Translations under genes and position numbers: made by a program
Part shown: positions 51,294-59,206 of the stretch, piece by piece
Layout of the letters: the number at the start of each line of letters is the position of its first letter
Position numbering within the stretch: the first letter of the stretch is position 1
NCBI RefSeq assembly: GCF_031458255.1
Contig: NZ_JAVDYC010000001.1
Span: 6,085,001-6,149,000, forward strand
Origin: Catenuloplanes niger
GTDB taxonomy: Bacteria; Actinomycetota; Actinomycetes; Mycobacteriales; Micromonosporaceae
Direction: 5' to 3'
Length of the DNA: 64,000 nucleotides
Notes under the pieces: generated by a model
Database searches by the model: none
What the model was told of the DNA's origin: nothing
Seen by the model: only the letters and a program-made list of their open reading frames with translations

Positions 51294-52360
51294 TACACAC
51301 CCACCCGCACTTCGCTGTGGTCACCGAGCACGAACCGGTACGTCTTCGGCGCGCGCGGCCCCGGCACGACCCGTGCCTCCCGGCCGATCATCGACATCTC
51401 GATCCGGCCGACACCGTCGATGAAAGCGCCGCGGAGCACGATGGACTGCTCGATGTCGCTGTCGACGACCGTGCAGTCGCAGTCGATCGACGTGAACGGG
51501 CCCAGGCGTGAGTTGCGTACCACCGAGCCGGCCCCGACCACCACCGGCCCGACGATCCGCGAGCCGGAGATGACGGCGCCGGGCCCGACCACGACCCGGC
51601 CGATGATCTCGGTGTCCGCGCTCACCGAGCCGCTCACCTCGGAATCGATGCGCTCCAGGACGAACCGGTTCATGTCCAGCATGTCCGCGAGGTTGCCGGT
51701 GTCCTTCCAGAACCCGGTGATGATCGTGGACTTGACCGGCCGGCCCTGGTCGATCAGCCACTGGATCGCCTCGGTGATCTCCAGCTCGTTGCGCCACGAC
51801 GGCTTCAGCTCCGCGATCGCCTCGTGCACGGCCGGGCTGAACACGTAGACGCCGACCAGCGCGAGGTCGCTCTTCGGGTACTGCGGCTTCTCCTCGACGC
51901 CGAGGACCTGGCCGTCCTGGCCCATCTCCGCGACGCCGAACGCGTGCGGGTCCTTCACCCGGGTGAGCATCAGCTGGGCGTGCGGGCGTTCCCGCCGGAA
52001 CCGTTCGACCGCGCCGTTGATGCCGCCGACGACGAAATTGTCACCGAGGTACATCACGAAGTCGTCGTCGCCGAGATAGTCCCGCGCGATCAGGACGGCG
52101 TGTGCGAGGCCGCGCGGCGCGTCCTGGGGCAGATAGGTCACGTCCAGGCCGAACTGGGAGCCGTCACCGACCGCGCGTTCGATTTCCGGCGCGGTGCTGC
52201 CGACGATGATTCCGACCTCCCGGATACCCGCCTCGCGAATCGCTTCGAGGCCGTAGAAGAGGACCGGTTTGTTGGCGACCGGAATGAGCTGCTTCGCTGA
52301 GGTGTGGGTGATCGGGCGCATTCGCGAGCCAACACCGCCCGCCAACACCAGCCCTTTCAC
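51293..52360 (-). CDS. rmlA: Glucose-1-phosphate thymidylyltransferase, long form (StrD/AviD-like)
   Basis: Encodes 355 residues from a GTG at 52360. The nucleotidyltransferase signature is KGLVLAGGVGSRMRPITHTS, followed by AKQLIPVANKPVLFYGLEAI, DDFVMYLGDNFVVGGI and GFWKDTGNLADMLDMN. Residues about 240-355 form a left-handed beta-helix of hexapeptide-like repeats (IIGRVVVGPGAVISGSRIVG). This longer type (about 355 rather than 290) is the one found in antibiotic clusters. It makes dTDP-glucose for rmlB, to which it is coupled. A cluster motif lies 100 bp upstream. Confidence 0.95.
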   Translation of the reverse strand: MKGLVLAGGVGSRMRPITHTSAKQLIPVANKPVLFYGLEAIREAGIREVGIIVGSTAPEIERAVGDGSQFGLDVTYLPQDAPRGLAHAVLIARDYLGDDDFVMYLGDNFVVGGINGAVERFRRERPHAQLMLTRVKDPHAFGVAEMGQDGQVLGVEEKPQYPKSDLALVGVYVFSPAVHEAIAELKPSWRNELEITEAIQWLIDQGRPVKSTIITGFWKDTGNLADMLDMNRFVLERIDSEVSGSVSADTEIIGRVVVGPGAVISGSRIVGPVVVGAGSVVRNSRLGPFTSIDCDCTVVDSDIEQSIVLRGAFIDGVGRIEMSMIGREARVVPGPRAPKTYRFVLGDHSEVRVGV

Positions 52361-52459
52361 GAGTCGACCCTGGACGATTGGACCGAGACCGGAATTCGGA
52401 TCACAATGGACTCCGTTGTCGGGCGGCAACTGGCTCTTGTGAAGGTACCGAAATCCGAC

Positions 52460-52473
52460 TCGTGATTTCCCTA
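52460..52473. promoter_or_regulatory. Cluster motif copy D
   Basis: TCGTGATTTCCCTA (reverse complement TAGGGAAATCACGA) lies in the 154-bp gap upstream of rmlA. It differs from TAGGGA-N2-TCACTA at one arm base. The same gap has CCGGAATTCGG and CCGAAATCCG nearby. Confidence 0.4.
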
Positions 52474-52514
52474 CTAAAGCGTGCGGGACCCGGATCGCCG
52501 GTCAGCCGGGCCGG

Positions 52515-53453
52515 TCAGCCGGGCCGGTCGGCCGGCGCGACGAGCGTGGCGCCGGCGGCCCGCAGCAGCGTGCGGACCATGTCCGCGAAGCCGAGGCTCG
52601 GGCGCCAGCCGGTCGCGGCGCGCAGCCGGCTCGCGTCGCCGACCAGCGGGACGTCCGGCCGGGTGAGCACGGCGGCGTCCTCCTCGACGTGGTCGCGCCA
52701 GTCCAGTCCGGCCGCCTCGAACGCGATCGCCGCGAACTCGCCGACCGTGTGCCGTACGCCGGAGGCCACCACGAAGTCGTCCGGTTCCGCGAGCTCGAGG
52801 ATCCGCCGCATGGCCTCCACGTAGTCCGGCGCGTACCCCCAGTCCGACCCGGCCGACAGGCTGCCGAGCACGAGCCGGCCGGCGTCACCGCGCTGGATGC
52901 GTACCACCGCGTCCACGATCTTGCGGGAGACGAAGCCCGGGCGCCGGAGCGGGGACTCGTGGTTGTAGAGGATGCCGGCCGAGGCGAAGACGCCGCGCGC
53001 GCGGTAGGCGCGGCAGTGCAGCAGCCCGGCCGCCTTGCTGATGCCGTAGATCGAGGTCGGCCGCAGCGGCGTCGTCTCGTCCTGCACCGGCGTGTCGGGC
53101 ACGCCGAAGACGTGTGAGGAGGCGGCGTAGAAGACCCGGGTGGCCGGGCTGTGCCGCTCGACCGCGTCGAGGAAGTGGACCACGGAGAACGTGTTGACCG
53201 CGTACGACCGGTGGCAGAGCCGCACCGGGTCGGTGACCGTGTCCTGCGCGGAGTGATGGACCGCGGCCAGCAGGTACACCTCGTCCGGTCGTAGGCCGGC
53301 GACCAGCTCGGCCACGTCGTCCGGCCGGGTGATGTCGATCGTGCCGTGCCGGCCCACCGGCACCACCCGGTCCCCCCGCGCCCGCAGTGACTCGCTCAGC
53401 AGCACCCCGTCCTGGCCGTCGGCGCCCACCACGATCGCGGTCCGCGCGGTCAT
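52515..53453 (-). CDS. GDP-mannose 4,6-dehydratase family protein (second homologue)
   Basis: Encodes 312 residues from the ATG at 53453. The cofactor loop is IVVGADGQDGVLLSESLRAR. The active-site parts are YAASSHVFGVPDTPVQDETT and SIYGISKAAGLLHCRAYRAR (YxxxK), and the GMD-type substrate loop is YNHESPLRRPGFVSRKIVDA followed by SDWGYAPDYVEAMRRILELA. It is shorter and more diverged than the dehydratase at 36475 (GADGQDG instead of GITGQDG), so it may act on a related step such as 4-reduction or on a different NDP-sugar. It heads the long minus-strand operon. Confidence 0.85.
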   Translation of the reverse strand: MTARTAIVVGADGQDGVLLSESLRARGDRVVPVGRHGTIDITRPDDVAELVAGLRPDEVYLLAAVHHSAQDTVTDPVRLCHRSYAVNTFSVVHFLDAVERHSPATRVFYAASSHVFGVPDTPVQDETTPLRPTSIYGISKAAGLLHCRAYRARGVFASAGILYNHESPLRRPGFVSRKIVDAVVRIQRGDAGRLVLGSLSAGSDWGYAPDYVEAMRRILELAEPDDFVVASGVRHTVGEFAAIAFEAAGLDWRDHVEEDAAVLTRPDVPLVGDASRLRAATGWRPSLGFADMVRTLLRAAGATLVAPADRPG

Positions 53454-53770
53454 GCCCGCGCCCGGAGGGGGATCGGGGTGGACTTCCGAACGGATGGTGT
53501 CTCCGGTGGGCCGGACACCGTGCTGATGCGACCGAACATTGGTGTGCCTCACTGATTCCGATTGTTGTCCGGTAACCGACGGGAAGACGATTCTCCGGCC
53601 GCGGTGTGTGGTGCCCCGGCCGTCGCGTGCGCCGGCTTCGTGGCTGGTGGCGGCGGCCGGACGAGTGGTGGCGCCGGAGGTGGCCGTCCAGGATGGGCAA
53701 TTTGTCGAATGGGTTCGTCTTGGCCGCTAATTCGCGGGTCTGGCGCGTTATGAGGGCATCGCCGGTGAGT

Positions 53771-53799
53771 ATTCTGTCCAGCGTCTTCATGCCTGTCAA
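53771..53799 (-). promoter_or_regulatory. Near-consensus promoter, minus strand
   Basis: On the minus strand TTGACA (53794-53799) is followed after exactly 17 bp by CAGAAT (53771-53776), close to a housekeeping sigma-70/HrdB promoter. It points to the dehydratase start at 53453 with a leader of about 310 nt. Confidence 0.55.
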
Positions 53800-53805
53800 T
53801 GCTTG

Positions 53806-53834
53806 TTGGCGGGTGCCGGGTGCCCTACTATCCA
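53806..53834 (+). promoter_or_regulatory. Possible promoter, plus strand
   Basis: TTGGCG and TATCCA with 17-bp spacing point towards the cupin gene at 54124. The gap to the facing minus-strand promoter is only 6 bp, so the two could compete. A half-site CCCTA of the cluster motif lies inside it. Confidence 0.35.
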
Positions 53835-54123
53835 AAGCCAATGCGTTCGCCCGCGGCTCGGCTGCCGAGTGTCATTCCGGCATAACGAACGCCGCTATTT
53901 CAGGTGGAACCCGGCGCCGGCCGCTGTCCGATCCGGCGCTGCCGGGCGTGTTCGGCCACCGGCCACGTCACCGGCGTACTCACTCTCGACCCGTTCACCG
54001 CGCCGTGTGCCCACGACGCCGGTGACGCCCCACCCGCCGCCGCCCGGCTCCCGCTCGGCACGAGCCCGGGTTCGCGGGCGGCACCGCACCGTCCCGCCGT
54101 GATTTTCGAGGATCGGAGTTGGC

Positions 54124-54537
54124 GTGAAGATCGAGGTTCTGACGCCGAGTTGCAACCTGGACACCGTCCGGGACGGCCGGGGTGGCATCTTCACCTGGGT
54201 GCCGCCGGAGCCGTTGCTGGAGTTCAATCTCATCTCGATGCATCCCGGCAAGGTCCGGGGGCTGCACTACCATCCGCACTTCGTGGAGTACCTGCTGTTC
54301 GTCGACGGCGAGGGAGTGCTGGTCACCAAGGACGACCCGGACGACCCGGACTGCCCGGAGGAGTTCATCCACGTCGCCCGGGGCACCTGCACCCGTACGC
54401 CGATCGGGGTGATGCATGCGGTGTACGCGATCACCTCCCTGTCCTTCGTGGCCATGCTGACCCGCCCCTGGGACGAGTGCGATCCGCCGATCGTGCAGGT
54501 CCAGCCGCTGCCGCACACGCTCCCAGCGCAGGGCTGA
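54124..54537 (+). CDS. Cupin-domain protein
   Basis: Encodes 137 residues from a GTG preceded by GGATCGGAG. A single cupin barrel is visible: LISMHPGKVRGLHYHPHFVE with histidines in the first cupin motif, YLLFVDGEGVLVTKDD, and a second motif GVMHAVYAITSLSFVAMLTR. It resembles WxcM/FdtA-like sugar-nucleotide cupins and other small epimerase- or isomerase-like proteins in antibiotic clusters. It is too short for a classical RmlC 3,5-epimerase (about 180-200 residues). A role in dTDP-4-keto-sugar isomerisation is plausible but unproven. It is transcribed alone, convergent with the 4-ketoreductase. Confidence 0.75.
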   Translation: MKIEVLTPSCNLDTVRDGRGGIFTWVPPEPLLEFNLISMHPGKVRGLHYHPHFVEYLLFVDGEGVLVTKDDPDDPDCPEEFIHVARGTCTRTPIGVMHAVYAITSLSFVAMLTRPWDECDPPIVQVQPLPHTLPAQG

Positions 54538-54549
54538 GACGCCGGCCGG

Positions 54550-55494
54550 TCACCGGCCCGGGTCGCGCTCCAGCGCGTCGTGCCAGAGCGCGCGGAGCGC
54601 CTCCGGAAGCGTCCGTCGCGGTGCCCAGCCGAGCTGGTCACGCGCGGGCCGGAGGTCGGCCAGCGTCCAGTCCTCGGCGGCACCGGCCGGATCCGGGGCC
54701 GGCAACTCGCACACGGTGGCCGGCACCCCGCTGATCTCGATGAGCGTGGTGACCAGCGTGCGCACCGGCACCGACTCGCCGCGGCCGATCGGGATCGGGG
54801 AGGTCACGCCGGGCACCCGGATCGCGGCCTGGATCGCCTCGGAGACGTCCCGCACGTCCACGTAGTCGCGCCGGGAGTCCAGCGCGGTCAACTCGATCGT
54901 CGCGTGCCCGCCGCGCTCCGCCGCGGTGACCAGCGCGCCGGCGACCAGGCCGAGCAGGCTGGCCGGTGGCACGCCCGGGCCGGTGACGTTCGCCAGCCGC
55001 AGCACCACCGCGTCCACGGTCCCGGCCGCGGCCGCGGCCAGCACCGCCTCGGTCGCGGTCAGCTTGAACCGGTCGTACTCGCTGACGGACCGCGACGACC
55101 GCTGCGTGGCACCCGGGGTGTCCGGCGCGACGAGCCCGTACTCCAGCACCGAGCCGAGGTGCACGAATCGCGGCGCCAGCGAGGTCGCCGCCAGCGCCGT
55201 CAGGATCGCCTCGGTCGCCCCGACGCAGCTGGCCTGCAGTCCGCGCCCGGACAGGCCCCACTTCCCGCCGGTGGCGTTGACGACCGTCCCCGGGCGCTCC
55301 GTGGCCAGCACCGCGGCCAGCTCGGCCGCGCCCGCCCCGGACACGTCGACCGCGCGGAACCGGAACCCGGCCGTGGCCGCGGGGGCGCGCCGCGCCAGGA
55401 CGAGCACATCGCGGCCGGCGGCGACCAGGTCCTTGACCACCTGGCGGCCCAGGAACCCGGTGCCGCCGACCACCACGACACGACCGTCGCTCAC
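54550..55494 (-). CDS. dTDP-4-keto-6-deoxyhexose 4-ketoreductase (SDR)
   Basis: Encodes 314 residues. The Rossmann motif is VVVVGGTGFLGRQVVKDLVA. The active-site region contains FVHLGSVLEYG and SVSEYDRFKLTATEAVL (YxxxK), then LRLANVTGPGVPPASLLG and SRRDYVDVRDVSEAIQAAIR. This matches the 4-ketoreductases of dideoxysugar pathways. Its start overlaps the stop of the 3-ketoreductase gene by 4 bp, so dehydratase, 3-ketoreductase and 4-ketoreductase form one translationally linked unit. Product would be a dTDP-2,6-dideoxyhexose such as D-olivose. Confidence 0.88.
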   Translation of the reverse strand: MSDGRVVVVGGTGFLGRQVVKDLVAAGRDVLVLARRAPAATAGFRFRAVDVSGAGAAELAAVLATERPGTVVNATGGKWGLSGRGLQASCVGATEAILTALAATSLAPRFVHLGSVLEYGLVAPDTPGATQRSSRSVSEYDRFKLTATEAVLAAAAAGTVDAVVLRLANVTGPGVPPASLLGLVAGALVTAAERGGHATIELTALDSRRDYVDVRDVSEAIQAAIRVPGVTSPIPIGRGESVPVRTLVTTLIEISGVPATVCELPAPDPAGAAEDWTLADLRPARDQLGWAPRRTLPEALRALWHDALERDPGR

Positions 55495-56549
55495 CCGTAC
55501 CTCCTCGTCGGCTCGGGACCGCCCAGCCGGGCCGGCTCACCCGGCCGGAGCGGGCGCGCCCGGTCCCGGACCTGGTCGACCAGCCCGGCCAGCGTCCGGA
55601 TCTGCGTGGTCCGGCCGGGAACCTCCCGGCCGGTGCGGACCGCGGTGACGAACTCGCGCAGCGTGGCGGCGAACTGGTCGTCCTCCGGCAGCACCAGGTC
55701 GCCCGGCTCGTCGTGCCGCGTCAGCCGGACCGTCGGCCGCCAGGACGGCGGCGGGGTGAAGGCCCGGTCGACGACGATCGAGCCGGTGCTGCCCCACAGC
55801 GTGTACTCACAGCGGTAGGCGTGCCGGAAGCCGAAGTCGACCTGGGCGGTCCGCCCGTCCGGCGTGGCCAGCAGCGCACTGCCGGCCACGTCGACGCCGT
55901 GCTCCGGGTCCTCCGTGCGGGTCGCGGCGACCACCCGCAGCTCGGGCCCGAGGAAGAGCCCGGCCACGCCCAGCGGATACACCCCCGCGTCCAGCAGCGC
56001 ACCGCCGCCGAGGTCCGGCCGGTACCGTACGTCGCCCGGGGGCAACGGCGGGAAGCCGAAGACGCCGTGCACCGAGCGCAGCTCCCCGATCTCGCCGGCG
56101 TCCACCAGCCTCGCCACGGTCGCGTGCAGGCCGTGCCGCAGGAACGTGAGGTTCTCGGTCAGCGTCAGCCCGGTGGCGCGCGCCAGGTCGAGCACCTCGG
56201 CGGTGTCGCGGTAGCGGGTGGTCAACGGCTTCTCGACGAGCACGTGCCGGCCCCGGCGCAGGGCCCGCACGGTCCACTCGTGGTGCAGCCCGGCGGGCAG
56301 CGCGATGTAGACGGCGTCGAGGCCCGGGAACTCCAGCAGCGACCGGTAGTCGGGCACGGCCGCACCGCCGAACTCGTCCGCGAACAGCCTGGCCTTGCCC
56401 CGGTCCCGGGCCGCGACCGCGACGAGCTCGGCACCGGGCTCCCGCAGGAGCGCCGGGAGGGTGCGGCGCCGGGCGATGTCCGCGCAGCCGAGCAGGCCGA
56501 TGCGGACCGGGCGTACGGTCGGGGTCGGTTCCGGCACGGCGGTCACCAC
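55491..56549 (-). CDS. Gfo/Idh-type NDP-hexose 3-ketoreductase (copy 2)
   Basis: Encodes 352 residues from a GTG at 56549, overlapping the 2,3-dehydratase stop by 7 bp. The motif order is the same as in copy 1: VRIGLLGCADIARRRTLPAL, DAVYIALPAGLHHEW, HVLVEKPLTTRY, ENLTFLRHGLHATVARLVDA, RPDLGGGALLDAGVYPLGVA and YRCEYTLWGSTGSIVVDRAF. Its position directly behind the 2,3-dehydratase makes it the clear partner that reduces the unstable 3-keto intermediate. About 60-70 % of aligned residues appear shared with copy 1 by eye. Confidence 0.92.
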   Translation of the reverse strand: MVTAVPEPTPTVRPVRIGLLGCADIARRRTLPALLREPGAELVAVAARDRGKARLFADEFGGAAVPDYRSLLEFPGLDAVYIALPAGLHHEWTVRALRRGRHVLVEKPLTTRYRDTAEVLDLARATGLTLTENLTFLRHGLHATVARLVDAGEIGELRSVHGVFGFPPLPPGDVRYRPDLGGGALLDAGVYPLGVAGLFLGPELRVVAATRTEDPEHGVDVAGSALLATPDGRTAQVDFGFRHAYRCEYTLWGSTGSIVVDRAFTPPPSWRPTVRLTRHDEPGDLVLPEDDQFAATLREFVTAVRTGREVPGRTTQIRTLAGLVDQVRDRARPLRPGEPARLGGPEPTRRYG

Positions 56550-57925
56550 AGGCTGTGCAGGCAGGCCAGCAGGCTGCGGGCCTCGACGTTGACGTAGTAG
56601 CCGTGCCGCAGCAGGCCGGAGAGCTGGTGGGCGGTCACCCAGCAGAACTCGCCCGGCACCTCGACCGGCACGTCGTCACCTGCGTCCACCAGCAGGTACC
56701 GGTTCTGAGAGCGGTAGAAGCGGCCGCCCTCCTCGGTCAGGATCGTGTCGTACAGCACGCGGTCGGCCGGCGCGTGCCGCACGTAGTCGAGGAACGCCGG
56801 CGCGCCGCCCGGGTAGTTGCCCGGGTTGCACTGGACCGTGGGCCCCATCTCCATCGCGTCCAGCAGGCCCGCCTGGTACCGCGCGTGGACCAGCAGGTGC
56901 GCCACCCCGTCGATCTCCTTCACGACGAAGGCCACGACGCCCTGCCCGCTCGGGTAGAGCAGCGGCTGGTGCCACTCGCTGACCTCCCGGTCGTCGGTCC
57001 GGACGCTGACGCCGATGATGCTGAAATGTTTCTCGTCGTCGTGCGCGATCTCGTCGGGCGTGTGGTGCCAGCCGGGCAGCTGCCGCAGCGGCACCCGGCG
57101 CACCGCCAGCTCGTGCCGGCTCTTGGCGGCGGTGAACCAGCTCAGCACGGTCTCCGCGCTGTGCAGCGGCGTGCCGGCGCCGCTGATGGACCGGATCAGC
57201 GCCGCGGCCATGTCACCGGCCGGCAGATCCCGGTCGGCGGCGAAGAACGCGGCCGGCATGCAGGACAGCACCGTCCGGGTGTCCATGTTGACCAGTCCGT
57301 CGACCCGCAGCAGGCCGCGCAGTTCGGCCAGCGGCATCCAGTAGTGCCCGTCCGCGGCGGGCACCGACTCGTCCACCTGGACGATCATGTTGCGGTTGCG
57401 CTTGCGCAGGAACCAGGACCCCTGCTCGGACTGCAGCACGTCGGCCAGCACGCTGCCGGGACGCGCCTCGGTGAAGTACTCCAGGTACTTCGTCCGGCTG
57501 CCCCGGTGCACCCGCGTGTAGTTGCTGCGGGTCGCCTGCACGGTCGGCGAGAGCTGAAACGTGTTGATGTTGCCGGGTTCCATCTTCGCCTGCACCAGAC
57601 CGTACGGGACACCGTCCACGGTCTTGACCAGCAACCCGAGGATGCCGATCTCCGGCTGGTTGATGATCGGCTGACTCCACTCGCCGACCGGGCCGTACGA
57701 GGTCCGCACGTGCAGCCCTTCGATGGTGAAGAACCGGCCGCTGTCGTGCGTCAGGTTGCCGGTGGCGTCGTCGATCGACCACCCGGGCAGCTCGGCGAGT
57801 GGGGTGCGGGTCACCCGGCAGGTGGTGGCGCGGGTGCGGCCGGCGAACCAGGAGCGGAACTCCGCGCCCGCACCGGGCAGAAGGGTGGTGGCTGCGCCTT
57901 GGGTATCCAGATCGGCCGAGGTCAT
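56543..57925 (-). CDS. NDP-hexose 2,3-dehydratase (AviS/TylX3-like)
   Basis: Encodes 460 residues; GGAAAG precedes the ATG at 57925. The protein is an internal duplication, typical of this family. Each half has a 'W-F/P-G-W' start (ELPGWSIDDATGNLTHDSGR; QLPGWHHTPDEIAHDDEKHF), a 'S-QP-I/L' strand (GEWSQPIINQPEIGILGLLV; SEWHQPLLYPSGQGVVAFVV) and a 'A-x-x-G-x-x-x-x-x-E-x-x-P-T-V-Q' strand (EPGNINTFQLSPTVQATRSN; QAGLLDAMEMGPTVQCNPGN). It removes water from dTDP-4-keto-6-deoxyglucose to start 2-deoxygenation. First gene of a three-gene dideoxysugar operon. Confidence 0.95.
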   Translation of the reverse strand: MTSADLDTQGAATTLLPGAGAEFRSWFAGRTRATTCRVTRTPLAELPGWSIDDATGNLTHDSGRFFTIEGLHVRTSYGPVGEWSQPIINQPEIGILGLLVKTVDGVPYGLVQAKMEPGNINTFQLSPTVQATRSNYTRVHRGSRTKYLEYFTEARPGSVLADVLQSEQGSWFLRKRNRNMIVQVDESVPAADGHYWMPLAELRGLLRVDGLVNMDTRTVLSCMPAAFFAADRDLPAGDMAAALIRSISGAGTPLHSAETVLSWFTAAKSRHELAVRRVPLRQLPGWHHTPDEIAHDDEKHFSIIGVSVRTDDREVSEWHQPLLYPSGQGVVAFVVKEIDGVAHLLVHARYQAGLLDAMEMGPTVQCNPGNYPGGAPAFLDYVRHAPADRVLYDTILTEEGGRFYRSQNRYLLVDAGDDVPVEVPGEFCWVTAHQLSGLLRHGYYVNVEARSLLACLHSLW

Positions 57926-58133
57926 CACGCTTTCCTTCGGTGGCTGGGGATGCGGGCTCACCACAGCTCGGTCGGCTCTGTCGCGGGACCGGCGGCGGCG
58001 CGCCGGGGCGTCCGTCAGTGAGCGCGTCGGCGCATAAGGAGTCTCTTACCGATTCGCGCACCAGAGGAATGTGGTTCGTCGGCGTTGACGGTACGCGACA
58101 TTCATACGGTGCTCATCAATGGCGAATGGAATA

Positions 58134-58147
58134 TAGGGAGGCCATTA
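58134..58147. promoter_or_regulatory. Cluster motif copy B
   Basis: TAGGGAGGCCATTA in the 252-bp gap upstream of the 2,3-dehydratase operon. The surrounding 28 bp (58122-58149, starting GCGAATGG) match the block at 37654-37681 at 23 positions. The rest of the gap holds no gene. Confidence 0.45.
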
Positions 58148-58177
58148 GTAATCGGCTCCCGCGCTTTTCTCCGGTGG

Positions 58178-59206
58178 TCAGCCGGGGTGGATCTCGATCC
58201 AGTGGAAGCCGGTCGCCGGCAGCGCCCCGGTCTCCGCGATCCGCAGGCCCGCCTTGGCGCACAGACCGGCGAAGTCGTCCCTGGTCCGCTCCTGTCCCTG
58301 CCCGTTGACGAGCAGATTCAGGTCGCTGAGGTACGTGGTGGGGCTCTCGCCGGCCGGCACGGTGTCCGGCAGCAGATGCTCGACGAGCAGGATCCGGCCG
58401 TGCGCCGCGGCGTCGCGGGCGCAGTTACGCAGGATCACCGCGGCCCGCTCGTCGTCCCAGCCGTGCGTGACGCTCTTCAGCAGGTACAGGTCGCCGCCGG
58501 CCGGGACCCCGGTGAAGAAGTCACCGGTCTCGACCCGGCAGCGCGCGGTCAGCCCGGCCGCGTGCAGGGTCCGCGCGGTCGTCGCCACACCGGACGGACT
58601 GTCGTAGACCACGCCGCGCGGTCCGGGGTGCGTGGTCAGGATCGCGGCGAGCGTCGTCCCGTCGCCGCCGCCGACGTCGACGATCGTCCCGAACCGGCCG
58701 AAGTCGTACGCGCCCGCCAGCACCGCGGCGACCCCGCGACTGCCCTGGCTCATCGCCGCGTTGTACATCTCGGACAGCTCCGGCCGGGCCGCCAGGTAGC
58801 CGAAGAAGTCGACGCCGAACGCCTCGTCGAAGGCCGGCCCGCCGGTGCGCAGGCTGAACTCCAGGTTCTGCCAGGCCCTCGCCATCGTCGGGTCGGTCAG
58901 CATCCGGGCGAGCGGGAACATCGACCCCGGTGCGTCGACGCGCAGCAGCGCGCCGACCGGGGTGACCGTGAAGCGGCCGGGGTGGGGTTCGGCGAGCACG
59001 CCCAGCGCGGCGAGCCCGCGCAGCAGGCGGAGCATCGGCCCCTCCTGGAAGCCGAACTCCGCGGCGAGCCCGGCCGCGTCCCGTTCACCGTCGCCGATCG
59101 TGTCGGGCAGCCGGAGCCGGACGGCGAGCGCGACCACGTGCGTGGCCATCCCGCCGAACACCAGCCGCAGCACGGCCGCCCAGGGGCTGGCCGCGGCACT
59201 ATCCAC
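58178..59206 (-). CDS. Aromatic O-methyltransferase (AviG4/CalO6-like)
   Basis: Encodes 342 residues from a GTG at 59206 that overlaps the oxygenase gene by 8 bp. The dimerisation helices come first (VFGGMATHVVALAVRLRLPD), then the SAM loop TIVDVGGGDGTTLAAILTTH and the catalytic-His region LLKSVTHGWDDERAAVILRN, as in acetylserotonin/hydroxyindole-type O-methyltransferases. Members beside iterative PKS genes methylate orsellinate-type phenols. Here the likely product is the methoxy group of isoeverninic acid. It is co-transcribed with the upstream oxygenase. Confidence 0.88.
   Translation of the reverse strand: MDSAAASPWAAVLRLVFGGMATHVVALAVRLRLPDTIGDGERDAAGLAAEFGFQEGPMLRLLRGLAALGVLAEPHPGRFTVTPVGALLRVDAPGSMFPLARMLTDPTMARAWQNLEFSLRTGGPAFDEAFGVDFFGYLAARPELSEMYNAAMSQGSRGVAAVLAGAYDFGRFGTIVDVGGGDGTTLAAILTTHPGPRGVVYDSPSGVATTARTLHAAGLTARCRVETGDFFTGVPAGGDLYLLKSVTHGWDDERAAVILRNCARDAAAHGRILLVEHLLPDTVPAGESPTTYLSDLNLLVNGQGQERTRDDFAGLCAKAGLRIAETGALPATGFHWIEIHPG

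Larger units (their letters stand above)
53454..54123. other. 670-bp divergent intergenic region
   Basis: Lies between the minus-strand sugar operon and the plus-strand cupin gene. It contains a pair of facing promoters near 53771-53834 (listed separately). On the minus strand, from an ATG at 53841, the first 50 codons include KTLDRILTGDALITRQTREL and AAKTNPFDKLPILDGHL before the frame turns arginine-rich. This may be a remnant of a decayed gene. No full gene is supported. Confidence 0.4.

Noticed and set aside
53606..54025. Plus-strand ORFs in the 670-bp divergent gap
   Set aside because: They are Trp/Arg-rich, lack ribosome sites and overlap the promoter elements.
54124..54537. Cupin protein as dTDP-4-dehydrorhamnose 3,5-epimerase (RmlC)
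   Set aside because: It is only 137 residues and lacks the RmlC catalytic His-Asp and Tyr context, so only a general cupin call is supported.
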